64,000 bases of DNA from Trachythela sp. YZ-2020. Taxonomy: Eukaryota > Cnidaria > Anthozoa > Malacalcyonacea > Clavulariidae. The notes under the pieces were generated by a model, which had not been told where the DNA came from, did not search any database, and saw nothing but the letters and a program-made list of their open reading frames with translations. Below are positions 22,189-34,849 of this stretch, piece by piece. Location of the stretch: assembly GCA_016169945.1 (NCBI GenBank), contig JADLSH010000395.1, positions 6,414,001-6,478,000 of the forward strand, given 5' to 3'. Each line of letters begins with the position of its first letter. Position 1 is the stretch's first letter. Made by a program: the position numbers and the translations under genes.

Positions 22189-25100
22189 TCATTCCCATTC
22201 CATTATTTTCTTGTCTTTAAAGATCTTGCCGTGTAAGTTCTTCTCGCCTTTTGTCAGAAGTGCCAAATAAAAAGGAGTCTCTGCACCTAGAATAATTATG
22301 TAAGTAATTTAAACAATTGTATATAGCCATTGGGTATTAGTTCTCGTTGGGCGAAATATTTAAATGAGTGAGTGAAATGAACGGATCATATAACTCAAAA
22401 ACTGCCATGCACATACCTTGGTCAGCGGTCAGTGGAGTTGAATCTTCTGAGAGGTCAGGGCAACACTGAAAATTTAAATTAACGTTGATTAATAAATATT
22501 GAATGAGATTAGTGGACTTTTCTGGAAAAGATATTGATTGTGAGCTAAGTAAAGCCTGTAACCAAATTGTGTAACCAAATTTTTAGGAGTATTTAACCAG
22601 GCGTGTGCAATTGATGGTAATCGATGATCGGAAAACCAATCGATATAATTTATCGATTGATATAGATTGATTTTGGTCAATCGATAACCAATCGATAATC
22701 ACAAATTTTTTGGTGAAATTTTCATCGATTTTTATCGATTGTTATTGACACTCGCGATAAAAACATTTGAGTATTCAACTTTAGTCGTGACCTCTAACCA
22801 ACTGTTTTCTTCTATCAACACTGTCAGATTAAGATCGTACCTCCGGCTCTTATTTAAAATCATAATTGTTGGTTTATAGACTTCCGCAAAAGATCTTGTA
22901 TAGTTTTTTTATAGTAAATATATGCCCAAAAAGTAGTTTGTGTTCAGAAAGTTGCGAGTGTAGGGACCAAAAAAAAAGGATCAGGGACCTTCTGAAAAAC
23001 ACAACTTGTGATGTTGTTTTTCCCGAATACTATTATCAATCAAAAGAAATACACAAGCTGTCTAGAGAGCATGCTGCCCACAGCAATGGAATGTTAATTA
23101 TTTGTTAAATTATTCTATTAGCTTTACTCCCATTTCGGTTTAATTAGCTGGCTACTGTTGTCAAATATGTCGATTTATATTGAATTTATCGATTTTGCCA
23201 ATCAATCATCGATTAGTATTGAAAATCGATACCAATCGATAATCACAAACATCAGGGTTATCGATTGGTTATCAATTTCCAATATCAATCAATTAATTGA
23301 TATCGGTTGATATTGATTGATATCGATTTTCATCGATCAACGATTTCATCGATTGCACACGTCTGGTGTTTAAGGAAGGGAAATCGGCATAATAATAGTT
23401 TAATTTATATTGCGCAAATTCCATACATATATGCTTAAATGCGCATTACAGTAGACTATAAAAGTATAAAATTAATTATATAATATTAAAATGAGATAAA
23501 ATCTACAATTTACTCTAAACTATGAACATCTTATCTTAAAATAGTTCTATAGTATTAATACTGAGTTTCAACTGAGTTTGCAGTTCTAATTTCCAATGGG
23601 AGTGTATTCCACAACTTGGGGGCAGCAGTAGCAAAGGCACGATCACCCAGTGTAGCTTTTGTTTTAGTTCTTGGAAAGCTAAGTAACATAGTATCATCAG
23701 AGTTCCTAAGATTGTAACGTGACGGTCATTTATACGAGATTAACGAAGTTAAATATGTAGGTGCTAGTCCATTAAGAGCCTTATATGTAATCAGTAGGAT
23801 TTTAAAATCAATTCTGGATCTAACTGGGAGCCAATGTAGTTCAATCAGCAGCGGTGTGATGTGATATAATTTATTCTTGTTATATATTAGTCTTGCACAC
23901 ACATTCTGTACACGCTGAAGCTTATATATTTGACATTCTGGTAGGCCATACAAAAGACTGTTACAATAGTCTAGCCTGCTTGTAATAAATGCATGGATTA
24001 ATACTTCAGTGCACTTCGTAGAGAAATACTTTCGAATATTATATAGATAATAAAACGAGGAGCAACATGTTTTTGAAATATGAGTTTCCATGGTGAGTTT
24101 GGAGTCAACCATGATCCAAGATTGAGGCATGATACTCAGGTTATTTGCTTGCGGCTGTCGTGATAAATTTTGACCTCGCTGATGTAATCATTGCATCGAT
24201 ATGCAAATCATTGAAGAGTTGTACAAATATATCTACACTGTATTACATTGACATGGTCGTGCGGGCCGTCACGATCAAATGGAAACCATTCAGAAACTGC
24301 TCGGACCACAGAGAGCCCACAGAGTGACTATGGTTTATTATACCCATGCATACATTTATATATCGCTCAGTGGACAACACGTCAGGGAATCGTCAAAGTT
24401 CCCTCTTCTCGTTTTCTCGCACCGCGTGTTTTCTCGCAATGCGTGTTTTCTCACAATGCGTGTTTTCTCGCAATGCGTGTTTAGCCATAACGTAATATAT
24501 AAAGCGCTGTGATATAAATGTATGGATATTAAGTTATACGTGTGTTTAACCGTAATTTATAGAGCGCTATGATATAAATGTATCCAGTCCTCATGTTCGG
24601 ATTTGAAATGAGATCAGTTGTACTTACCGAAGTAATAAGGATGTCTTTTCTTTCGTCATATTTGTGATCTCTCGCCAAAATTCTTGTCATCAAATTCATT
24701 GCTAACTTTGAAAGTACCCACACTGCAAACAGTAGGGAAAAGTTTGAGCGCAGCGAACAGAACAGTAAAAATCTGCTGCATGTTTCGCAAACATCGGTGA
24801 AAGATAATTGGTGTGAAGTGCACTTCCTGGAGGAGCTACCTCGGCTGCCCTGAGTGTACTCCGGGCAATACTTCATTGAAGTCTGTAATCTTACCGTTTT
24901 TTGGCCATCCCTTTTCTTCGGTTTTATCATGCGTGACGTCACTAGAATACGATGAAAATAATTAGCAACTCTAACTTCGTTTTACCCAAGATTTTCAAGA
25001 TATATGAATGTATAGATGAAACGTAAAACGGAATAGTGTTTGAAACAATGTTAGTTACTTTCAACACCTAAAATCGCATTGCCATAAGACACACTACTCA

Positions 25101-28100
25101 CTATGAAATAATGTGTTTTTTGGTCCAGCAACTATCCTATTGAGATAATGAAGAAAAAATTGTACAGTGCAGTCACAGCCTTACGTAATGTAGGTTTTCA
25201 AAATATCCATCAGGTCACTCTCCATTAAATATGTATTTGCAAACTTTTCTCTAAGTTCTTCATTTGTGATTGAGGATAACACTCCAAGACTGGACGAAAT
25301 ATTTATTATCCTAGAAACAATCAAAATTGGTTATGATGAAACTATCGTGATTTAGTTTGCTGTAAAAACCTGTATTTACAAATCTGCATGTGACTTACGA
25401 CGGTCAGAACTTTTTACATAAAATGTGAACCAAAAAGTTACAGACTTCACATTTTTACTGGCGCCTTCTAAAAATACTTAATAGTAGTGTTATTTTGTTT
25501 GCAGTTTCTTTCACTAGTACAACTGTAAAAGCTACTGTACATGTAACTACGTCGGGAAATTTCCTGTGAAACTGGTGGAATAATTAACATTTTCAGGCTT
25601 TCTTAAAAACATATCTATGTTTTCCTTTTTGTGCTCTGTGATGTTCCATACCTTCCGTGTGGTCGAAACAATGGTAGCAAACAATGGATAACGTTTAGAG
25701 TTCCAATGACGTTCGTCTTCAGGGTTAATTCAGCATGCTCAACACGAGGATCTACCTCAACTTTCTAGAAAAATGATCATAAACATTGAGGAAGGTGAAG
25801 AAGATAATCACTCTACTTACACGGAGTAAAGCACACATTTATATCCGTTCGTTTGCAATCAGTAACATTTACCCTAATGTTCTTATCTCACTTTCAGCAA
25901 AGTACTATTTTAAACATTTTCTTACCGGTACCCAGTATGCTTCTGGTGGATTGCTATCAATTTTATGTTTTCGATAACTTTCAGCCAAACTTTGACGTTC
26001 CTGTGCTAACTTTTCTTCCTGACTTAGTTCTTTCTTCTCTTCACCCCCTGTTTTCACTTTAACTTCTATCTTTACTTCAACCACTTTCTTTTCAGAATTT
26101 GGTTTTTCTTCTGGACCATTTTTTTTCACTTCACTTTCAGGTTTCTTCTCAACATTTCCTTCACCTCCGCCATCTTGTTGTGCTTCACCATCATGTTCAC
26201 CTTCCTGTTCACCTTCCTGTTCACCCTCTTCATCCACGATATCTTCTCCTGTGGACGTCTTGAAGTTTTAAGAAATGGAAAACAAATTGAGTACTGTGTT
26301 TCTGACTTTCTGTACAACTACGAATTGTCCTATCTGCAGCAGATGTCTTGAAAAGTTTAAGAAATAAACAAAACAAACACTGAGTTTATGTAAAACTTCA
26401 AGATATCCTCTCTGAAATGCATGAATTTCTGACAGAAACAATATGAAGAGTTGATGGTTACCTTAGTTTGTATTTTACCATATATGAAAGACGATTTTAC
26501 TTGTCAGTGGAAGAGGTCTTGGTGGGGATAGCGCTATTGGAACTAATAGAAGGATATTTAAATACCTTGTGAGGTACTGAAGCATAATTAACCAATACAT
26601 CAATCCCACCATACGTTTTCTGAAGATGTTGTCGAAACTCCATAATCTGTTGCATGTCAGTAATATCTAGTAGATAAAACTTTGGTGCGTGTAATCCTTC
26701 TTTCTTGAGATGTTCACATGCTGCCAAACCTTTCTCTTCATGTCGAGCTAAATATGGAGAAAAGAAAATGGACTTTGCAGTTGAAAATAGTACAAGACTG
26801 TCGATTGTGGTTGTGTTCTCGTGAGAAAAAGTGGAATCTCGAGATTCTGGATCCTCGTGAGGAACATTTGCCTCAGCAACAACATTGAAGAACATTTACA
26901 ATTTTCAGATACTTTATAGGAGAATCTTAAAAGGAATCACTTATGGTGGTTATAAATAGTTGACAAACTTTACTAGAAACAGGAGCGGAAAATGCATGCA
27001 ACGGTATAGAATTGTAGCTTGCACCACAATGAAACAATTATTGACCGGTCAATTATAATAAAACCGGAAGTGAGGCGCGAGCTGTTCGCGTCTACCGGTC
27101 GGTTTGCAAGTCGTTCAGAAGAAGATAGTAATCTATTATTAAGAGTTAAAAAACTCATTAATAATTCATGAGGAAAACACAAAGAAAAATCATGACCGTA
27201 TCGTGGTTTTATATGTGATAAAAAATCCTCCTGATTTACATAAACTTTAGCTGCTACGCCAACGAACTTACCAAATGGTGATCGTTTTTTAAGCTATTCA
27301 AAACACTCGCAGAACGTGTTTTATCAGATATAAAACACTCGGCTTCGCCTCGTCTTTTATATCTGATAAAGCACTCCTGCTTGTCTTTTAAATATTACAT
27401 AAAGACGGAATACCAAGTGAATTATTGAGACTTTGACACTTGCTATATAATAAAACACTTATTTACTGAGACTTCTGGAAAACAGCGTGTTTTATGGCCC
27501 CTCGACCGCTGTTGAACAACGGCGGTCTCGGGGTCACAAAACACGCTGTTTCCCTCGGTCTCAGTAAGTAAGTGATAACTGTATACATTAATACATACAG
27601 TTTCCGCTCAAGAAACCTTCAAATCAACATTAACTATGGTCAGTCGTATAATTAATAGCCGCATGGGTTGGTGTTGAAATTCTGTCCTTATTCATCAGTA
27701 TTTACCTGTTAATTTTACGTAAATGATATACATGTTACATGAGAATATACCGTCTGAAACTATATATACCCTTCCGAAAAACAGCTAACGACTAGTAGTT
27801 ATATATGTGTGGAAACTGGAAAACAGTTAAGTTGGAACACCACTGATTTCTTCATCAAAATGTAAATTTTGAAATTGTTCTTTTTGTTCAAACAACTGAT
27901 ATTTGACCTGAGATAATGTATAAATAGTGAGTTTATGACCCATACTCAGCAAGCCGTCACGCACTGTAAGATGTTATAACGCTCTACTGTGATATATGCA
28001 TGCACAAAATTAATTTTTAACAATAAAATATGTTGGTACACATTGTAGTTTTAAAGTTGTATGCTTAATTATGTTAGCGGAATATATAGAGCTCAACGAG

Positions 28101-29772
28101 TGGTTAATATATAAAACACACATACAAAAGTATCTAATTGGCTCTGTTATCAAACAAAAACTCTCCAAGCTACATTGATGGAAATCTGCTTAATCCAACT
28201 TCTTTTCCACAAAACAAAACTTGATTTTTTTCTCACTAACAAGCAGAAAAGCATGTATGTGGTTGCGAACAGTGGGAGACAGGCGACATGAGCCAGTTCC
28301 ATTGACAGGTTAAGAAACAGCACGATCTCATGTGAGCAACACGGTTTGTTTTGATGAACAGTGTGATTATTACAAATATAAACAATTGAGAAGTGGCGGC
28401 AAAATTGTAATGACAATATTATTTACACGAGTGAAGAGGGTTTAAATATTCCCTTAACATAAACATCCAAGGTTTCTCTCGTTATGTGTTAAATTGTACA
28501 ATTTTAAGTCACGAAACTATGATATGTCGCCCTGTCTTTATAGATATACTTGGTGGTCATTTGTTTCTATTCTGCAGTTGACAGATAATATTCAAAAACT
28601 GCATGGTATGTTGTACACAGTGTAAAGCAGTAAGATTCCTGCGTGTGTTTCACGAATGCAGCTATTTTGAAATCTTTCAACGTCTCATGTTACGTGTGTG
28701 CTACAGACGTAATGTGAAATAATCGTAACAGTTTGAAAACAGTTCTCCTTGCAAGCCATACGTCCATACAAAGACTGCACTGATACTATCCGTAAAAGGA
28801 ATAAGCATAAAAAACGACACGCCTCGCATCACGCCTTTATCTATTGTCTCATCCATTATATTTATACTACTAAAACTCTTATAGAAAGGAATTATACAAA
28901 TATCGATCTGTACCGATTATCGCAACTAAGCTATCTTTTACATTGCTATGTTTCAACTTGCGTAGTATTAGACAGAAACATACAGTGTAAGTAACACAGT
29001 TTGCTTTCATTCAGCTGAAAGACACCCTGCAATGACCCTGCAACTATCTCTGTTGCGAGACTCCGTATAATTACAAGCGTCTGCACGTTCCCCCAAAACA
29101 CTGTTCCAACAAAAACAACAATTATATACAACTATCTATATTTCATTTCAGCTTGCAAATCGTGCCTAGCGACATCTTGTATACTATTTTAATGTGATTT
29201 ACAAAGTACAAAACGTTTTGCATATACATCTGTCATCGGAAATTTAACAATTAAAATGAAAATTTAACATTACGCGCACAATGATAAAAGACGCAAGCTT
29301 TGGCGTTCAAGTAAGATTCTCTTGTATAAACACACTGTGTCTGAAGAGCGCCCCAAAACATGCGAGCTGAGTTCGAGTACTGCGGCAGATGGCTGGGTAT
29401 TTATTTCACGAAATTACCGTATTGTTGACGTGAGCAATTTACACATACAGATCAATTAATATTTTCTTAAACACTACCAACCTGTCAAATAGACAACTCC
29501 GCGAAATTTCTTCAACAGTTTTTTGACGACAGAATATCCAACACCTTTGTTTCCTCCGGTCACCTTAACAGATGAAATACCCTTACATTGAACAAAACTA
29601 TAACATACAGTCAAGACAAATCATCATAATTCACTAATTGGTATAAAACCATGCGCTAAACGTCTTATACTTTATTTAACAGTACAAAATAAACGAAGAA
29701 AGAAAAATTTGTTTTTACCACTGCGACTCGACTTCGGTTCTGTGGTTGAAACGGTTGAAATCCGTGCGACAT
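22189..29772 (-). CDS. Carbonyl-reductase-like SDR with acidic insert and altered active site
   Basis: Short-chain dehydrogenase/reductase of the CBR1 (SDR21C) type. Exons in reading order: 29719-29772, 29482-29563, 26566-26747, 25926-26258, 25652-25764, 25185-25310, 24895-24941, 24628-24722, 22417-22465, 22189-22286. All phases agree; 392 aa, or 281 aa if the 333-nt exon is skipped (CBR1 is 277). Seen: NADP-binding TGGNKGVG (20-27); NYAS at 99-102 where the family has NNAG; a 111-aa Glu/Lys-rich insert (107-217); LKTN (tetrad Asn, about 232-235); INISS (257-261) with the catalytic Ser; GWPKNVWVLSK, in which Trp314 stands at the catalytic Tyr and Lys318 is kept; GAETPFYLALL near the end. It is tail-to-tail with the TATDN1-like gene. 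It may be a pseudo-enzyme with a binding or regulatory role, or an early pseudogene; the open frames and intact splice sites favour the former. Confidence 0.9.
22597..23365. mobile_element. hAT-like non-autonomous element rich in ATCGAT words
   Basis: Ends are CAGGCGTGTGCAATTGATG on the left and the inverse of CAGACGTGTGCAATCGATG on the right. A near-match direct repeat, GTATTTAA / GTGTTTAA, lies outside. Both subterminal regions (about 22615-22745 and 23190-23350) are packed with ATCGAT/AATCGATA words, a common layout of hAT transposase-binding regions. The middle has an 80-codon frame (22866-23108) that I do not recognise. It lies in an intron of SDR gene 1. Confidence 0.75.
23395..24135 (-). 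mobile_element. LINE 3' fragment (RT C-terminal part)
   Basis: The minus strand holds a 134-codon frame (23726-24130) with the post-RT region of CR1/L2 LINEs: HAFITSRLDYCNSLLYGL, LQRVQNVCARLI, LHWLPVRSRIDFKI and ALNGLAPTYL. The 3' UTR extends to about 23395. The 5' part is missing, as is usual for truncated LINE insertions. It lies in an intron of SDR gene 1. Confidence 0.85.
24412..24482 (+). repeat. 17-bp tandem repeat, 4 units
   Basis: The unit is TTTTCTCGCAATGCGTG with single-base variants. Next to it (24479-24590) a stretch of about 46 bp containing AGCGCTRTGATATAAATGTA is present twice in direct orientation. Confidence 0.75.
25926..26258 (-). other. 111-codon acidic cassette exon inside the SDR gene
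   Basis: The exon has phase 0 at both ends and is exactly 333 nt. It starts TSTGEDIVDEEGEQEG, passes through a Glu/Lys-rich middle (segments such as VEVKIEVKVK and EEKKELSQEEKLAQER) and ends PPEAYWVP. It falls between the NNAG-equivalent strand and the next helix of the Rossmann fold, where CBR1 has only a short loop. It should be surface-exposed and disordered or partly helical. It could be included or skipped without changing frame. Confidence 0.8.
27040..27455 (-). mobile_element. Relative of the 9614-9858 spacer, with an extra insertion
   Basis: In inverse orientation to 9614-9858, the segments GTGAGGCGCGAG, CGGTCGGTTTGCAAGTCG and AGACGGAATACCA are shared. Between about 27155 and 27400 this copy has some 245 bp absent from the other. 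That extra part contains an inner palindrome (27318-27381) built on GTTTTATCAGATATAAAACAC and its inverse. Confidence 0.7.
27456..27574. mobile_element. Palindromic MITE, family A, copy 3
   Basis: The ends CACTTATTTACTGAGAC and the inverse, and the inner CGACCGCTGTTG..CAACGGCGGTC, match the two copies in the TATDN1-like gene. It lies in intron 2 of SDR gene 1. Confidence 0.85.
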
Positions 29773-31135
29773 GTTGAATATGTGAGACAGAAATATAGCG
29801 AAGTCAGACAACCCAACAGAACAGTTTGCAGTAAGAGTTACCTTTTGACCCCCTTTGTCAATGTTTACCTCCTATTTATGTCTCCTACTTATCATACACA
29901 TGATCATACATGCATCGTCTCCCGTGCGCAGACGCATTACTGAGCGTCAACTGCGTGAACGCACGCCGCTGAGCGGTCACGATTCATGCTCTGTATTGAC
30001 ATGCTCAATACTAACACTTTGGTACTGAACGCAGCATGAAGTTTTGACGTGATTTAATTGAGTTTAGGCAAATCTTCGACATGCAGTGTGTACTGACTAT
30101 AACCTTTATGCGTATACTGTAGTTTCGACTGATTACGACATAACCTGAACATGGTGTAAAAATTAGAGCTGGTGTCACAGCGGATTTGGACCCCCCCCCG
30201 CGGATTTGGACTTCCTCTCCGGTCCATATCCTCTAGCTTTAGCGGATATGTACCCCCTTCCGCGGAAATGGACCCCCTATGAAATCAGATATATTTTCTG
30301 GGTCCTGAGTAGGAAGTCTGAATAATCGGCTAATTTAGCCATTCGGCTAAACAGTAAACACTACATGTACGATATAAAAGTAAACAACTGACGTTTCGAT
30401 TTCGAATGGAATGCGCGTTTACACAACATTTATTAAACAATAGCTCACGATAAATGTGTCAACGTTATTTCTACCACGGTTAGTTCTACTCTGGTTCTAC
30501 TTAAGTTTCAAGCGTTTTACGCTAGGAATTGGTGGTTTACATTCTTTGCAGAGCAACTCGCCTTCAGGTTCGGGAATATCTTCACAAATCATGTGAAACC
30601 AGTTGCTACACAAGTCGATCGCACTGGATCATGTCGGCCCAACATTCAGGCATTAGGCAACGACAAAACACGTCAATCTCGCAGACGTTAAATTATTTCT
30701 CGAATGATACGGAGCTCTTGGGCTTCATTCGAGGAAATGTTTAAATGATCCTTTCTTTAAACTGCTCAGGAGATGTTGCCGCACTTTACTTTGATCGTAG
30801 GTATAAACGTGCGATGGGTTGTTACTAGCTGCGAGATCGCAAGCGAAGGCAATCAAATTTTTACCGGAGAAATTCTTTGCCGGCACAGTGTCGGCGCGCG
30901 CGAGGGTAAGGTAGTGATAGTGACTTCGGTAGTGGCCAAAAACAAACACGGGGGCGAGCACTGCGGGTTCAGTGTACAGGCATTGGACTTACGAAAGGCC
31001 GCCCATATCGAGGGGTAGATTACTCCTAAAAAGTGTACGAGATTTAAAAATCATTCTGTTTTTTGTGATTTTTTTATTTTGTAAGTGAACGTTGATTTAT
31101 AATTATTGAGATTTTTCTGAAGATGTACGTGATTA
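29773..31135. other. Intergenic, upstream of SDR gene 1; no gene recognised
   Basis: 30180-30290 has a low-complexity GGATTTGGACCCCC / GGAAATGGACCCCC pattern. 30760-31015 is richer in CpG, with overlapping frames on both strands that I cannot assign to a family. The region could hold the SDR gene 1 promoter, but I see no specific element. Confidence 0.4.
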
Positions 31136-31279
31136 GTATAGGTTATCATGCGATGGCGAGTACAATTAGGGATTAATAGTACGAGTGATGTTTGGAAATT
31201 TTGCCAAAATTGGACGAGTCCAATTTGGCAACATTTTCAAACATCACTATTAATCCCTATATACGAGCGCATGATTACT
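31136..31279. mobile_element. Palindromic MITE, family C, copy 1
   Basis: Inverted arms read TATCATGCGATGGCGAGTA and GGGATTAATAGTACGAGTGA then GAAATTTTGCCAAAATTG, with the inverse on the right. The sequence just downstream (31280-31323, ending CCGCCATTTTGTTT) is shared with copy 2 at 36451-36620, so the repeat extends beyond the palindrome. Confidence 0.8.
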
Positions 31280-32376
31280 GTTATTATTAGCATGACAAAA
31301 TTTCCGCCATTTTGTTTCTTTTGACGTGATGTTTTTTACAGACCAAAACAAATATCATATTTATTATCATGCATGCAAAGAGGTTATTACGTTGCAGCAC
31401 GGCAGAAAGCTTTTACCGAGAATTTTGTGTGACAATGTTTACGAGACCATGCAGTGTTCGACGGACTTTTCACTGTTTTCCATTTCAAACTTTTCCGTAC
31501 CAAAACATAGTGTATTTCGTTGGGAGCACGAGAACAAAACTAATGACAATGAAGCAAAAGAAAACGCTACGGTACGTTTTGATACGGTTGAAGTGGAAAA
31601 CAGGTAAAACCATTGACAGCTGTTTTAACGGTCCAAATCGCTGCCACCTCACAAACTGCAATTCATGTATTACCATTCACTTAGAACTTTTATACATCAT
31701 GAGACATGACTTTTTCTTTAAGTTCGTTTGAATTCGCTAAATTTCATCATGAAAAGTTGCACACCGCGTGTTGCACTATATCCGCGTTCAATTTCTTCTC
31801 GCTTTTAATCGTCAGTCAATAATCTTGATCATCAATCAATAGTCGTGATAACCAATCAGATAAACCATGCAATAATCTTGATTATCAATTAATAATTTTC
31901 ATTTCTGCGAGCGTGGAATAACGCCAGCTCTGGCTCTGGCACCCATGCAGGATATAATCCTCAGTTTGTATTTTATATCATAAAAGTTAAACAGATATAG
32001 TATAGTCTTCCGATGGACTAGTATAGTCTTCTTTCTAGTTATCTCAAGTTTGTACTTTGTTTTTGTTTCCTTATTTTTTACTTGTTCATTTATATAACTC
32101 ATATAAATAAGGATTAAGGTGTGTGAAATACAATACAGGTTCTAAGTGAGAAACTGAGATAGAGGATATGAAAGCGTGCGTGTACTCATTCGTATTTGTT
32201 TCGAGTCTGTTGAAAGACGAAGGTTGACCTTATTAATCCTATTACCATGATGCATGCACGTTTCGGTATCGTGACTCTATGGCTACCAAGACTATGTTTA
32301 GGTTTTGATGATCTACATTACTAGATCATAATGGTAACATAGAGATAGTAGTGGTAATGCTCATCGCTACCAACTA

Positions 32377-33030
32377 AGAAATAAAATGACTTATGTATTT
32401 CCTAAACCTAATACGGACATTCTCAAGAAATCAATCTCCTTTCAAGCTGTTACTCACTGGAACGCGTTGAATCATGAACTAAAAACGTCTAAAACGTTTA
32501 AAGAATTTAAGAAATCTGTTAAAGCACTTACGTTGTAATAGAATGGATGCTGTTGATTATAATTATATGACTACATCCCCCCCCCAAATTATAAACAAAT
32601 ACAATTTCAAAATAGTTCAAATGAGCTCATGTACAGTATGTGTACAAAAATTGCAGAAATATAATTATATAGACATTCTTCTGTTAAATTAGGATGACAT
32701 TTGGTTGCGTTGTGCACATTGCAAATAATCTTGCAATGTTGCGTGGAAGTAGATAGTCATATAATTATTGATGAAAGTTTTAATTATATACTCATTAGAT
32801 TTATGTAATTCTTGATATAAGTGTAACTGTAAATGTCAAATAATGTGATCTTTGTAAAGTATTTATGTGAATAATTAGTCGTTATATTAGTCATACTGTA
32901 CGTTATACGTAATATTAGTAGTCATATTAGACTAGTTGTTAGTTATTAGGTAGTTACACGACCACATCAGCTATGCTGTAAAATTATTATCGTGTTTAAA
33001 TAAATGCTTTTATTATTATTATTAATGTTG
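32377..33030 (+). mobile_element. LINE 3' end fragment
   Basis: The plus strand from 32377 to 32537 translates to the last part of a LINE C-terminal domain (FPKPNTDILKKSISF, then HWNALNHELKTSKTFKEF and a stop). An AT-rich 3' UTR follows and ends in an ATT-repeat tail at about 33011-33027. It is strongly 5'-truncated. Confidence 0.75.
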
Positions 33031-33139
33031 GTTATAGTAGACGCCTCTTAGCCTCTTGTCGCCACAGACTGTCGTAACTGGTTGAGCCGGACTTGAGTTG
33101 TGCATTTTGTTAAGTATATAGGTATCGTCGTATCGACCA

Positions 33140-33381
33140 GGGGTCGGTTGTATCAACGCCGGATAGCACTATCCACCGGATAGCGAATCTTCCAACCTTC
33201 CTAAAATTGTCGGTTGATTTGTATAATCTAGATTAAACCTTAGCATTTATAAGTTAAAGTTTCTTTTTATTAATTGTGGGGTCTACATTCGTAGTTTTAT
33301 AGCTTTTGGAGCATTTCTACAACAGTCGAAAAATTCGCTATCCGGTGGATAGTGCTATCCGGCCTTGATACAACCGCCCCC
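33140..33381. mobile_element. MITE, family D, copy 1
   Basis: Ends GGGGTCGGTTGTATCAA and the inverse, followed inward by CCGGATAGCACTATCCACCG and its inverse. A second copy follows almost directly (33384-33642) and a third lies at 54428-54679. Confidence 0.8.
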
Positions 33382-33383
33382 AG

Positions 33384-33642
33384 GACCGGTTGTACAAAGG
33401 TCGGATAGTGCTATCCACTGGATTTTTTTAGGCTTAAGAATCTCTTATTTTTTCACTTATCACATTCCGACGTGATAACACCTTAAACCTTGTTCCCTAC
33501 ATCTGCATGAGTATGAATTGATTGTCATACCAGCTTCTTATAACATAACATTGCCATCGAGTTTTACAATTTGATGTCTTGGCCGGATAAAGGTTAAAAA
33601 ATCCGGCGGATAGTGGTATCTGGTCTTCGTACAATCGACCCC
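33384..33642. mobile_element. MITE, family D, copy 2
   Basis: Ends GGACCGGTTGTACAAAGGTC and the inverse near ACAATCGACCCC. Subterminal GGATAGTGCTATCC words match copy 1, while the centre differs. The tandem placement suggests preferred insertion beside an existing copy. Confidence 0.75.
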
Positions 33643-33972
33643 AGCACTAAATAACAGCAATGCAAAATGTGCTTGTAGTGCTTCAGTACTGTCAGTCAGG
33701 CAAGATCATTTTGTTTGATTATAAATCTTCAAACAAGCTGTTCCGAGCGTTCGTTGCGCGGTTCTTCATGCTCTTGAAAGGGCTTGAAACTTCGTTCCAC
33801 ACTTCCGATTAGTTTGGAATGGGCAGGCTAATAACCTGGATAATGCAGGCATGGATAAGCTTAATGTACAGGTTTTGAAACCATAAAAACATAAATTGTA
33901 ATGAATAATATATTGTTCATATGTAGACTATTACAGTATTACGTGGTATCGCTCGATACTTCTCACCATTTA

Positions 33973-34698
33973 CAGGTGTATGTACCACAGAATACCGCAA
34001 AAATTTACATGTTCCATATCTTTTGTCAAATATATATAATGCGGCTTCTTAATATTTTTTAGTATAGTTTATCGATATATTTTTTCTTCCTGGGGTAGAC
34101 TTCAATATTGTTTTTTAATTGAACATTCTGTGGAACAAACTCTAATGTACCACAGAATACCAGCGGAGATAAATAAGCAACGGTTTATCAAATTGTACCA
34201 GAATTTGGTGTGTCATGTTGTGTGATAATACTGTATTGCATGATACTGCTAACTTAATTTAGTGAAAGGTAAACACTAAAATCATTAGAGCATACCAGTC
34301 CGGTGTAACCGAAGTATACCAGGTTTATCAATAATTGTGAAAAATTCAGTTTTTCAATGGTAAAATTGATTCCTCGATGTGATTCCTGTATAGTAATAAT
34401 GTTGTGTTGCATAGAAAAAGTAATGATCAACATAAATTATACTGATTTGCAAACTTATTTTGAAACTTTCGAATTTTACAGGCATTATGCGGGAAAAAAG
34501 TATCAAAAACATAGAATGTTATTTTTTGTTAATCCTGATTATTTTTAAAAATTTTATGAAAATATTCATTTCTTGTTTTTTATATGTCAATTAAAACTAA
34601 AACTAATGTATATTCACAAAAATAAAGTATACAGTATGTTTCCTCCAAATTTTGTAAGATCAATAAATAAGACTGGTATTCTGTGGTACATACACCTG
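33973..34698. mobile_element. Non-autonomous Tc1/mariner-like element
   Basis: Perfect inverted ends of 25 bp start CAGGTGTATGTACCACAGAA, and TA stands outside each end. Copies of the GTACCACAGAATACC word recur inside (about 34146-34162), as expected of transposase-binding repeats. The only inner frame (34357-34548, 63 codons) is not recognisable as a transposase. Confidence 0.85.
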
Positions 34699-34849
34699 TA
34701 GTTCACAACATTTAGTAAATTATCTCCATTATTCAGCTCACTCCCCGTTGGGGCTTTTCAGTGACCGATTACATCAAGTATCTCGCTTACCTATATTATG
34801 TATGTAGCCTACATTATCTATTTTTACAACAATTGGGATATTACTTTCC

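Noticed and set aside
30725..31018. Overlapping open frames on both strands, CpG-richer than the surroundings
   Set aside because: No recognisable domain and no clear splice partners. The frames mirror each other because of base composition. Left as intergenic.
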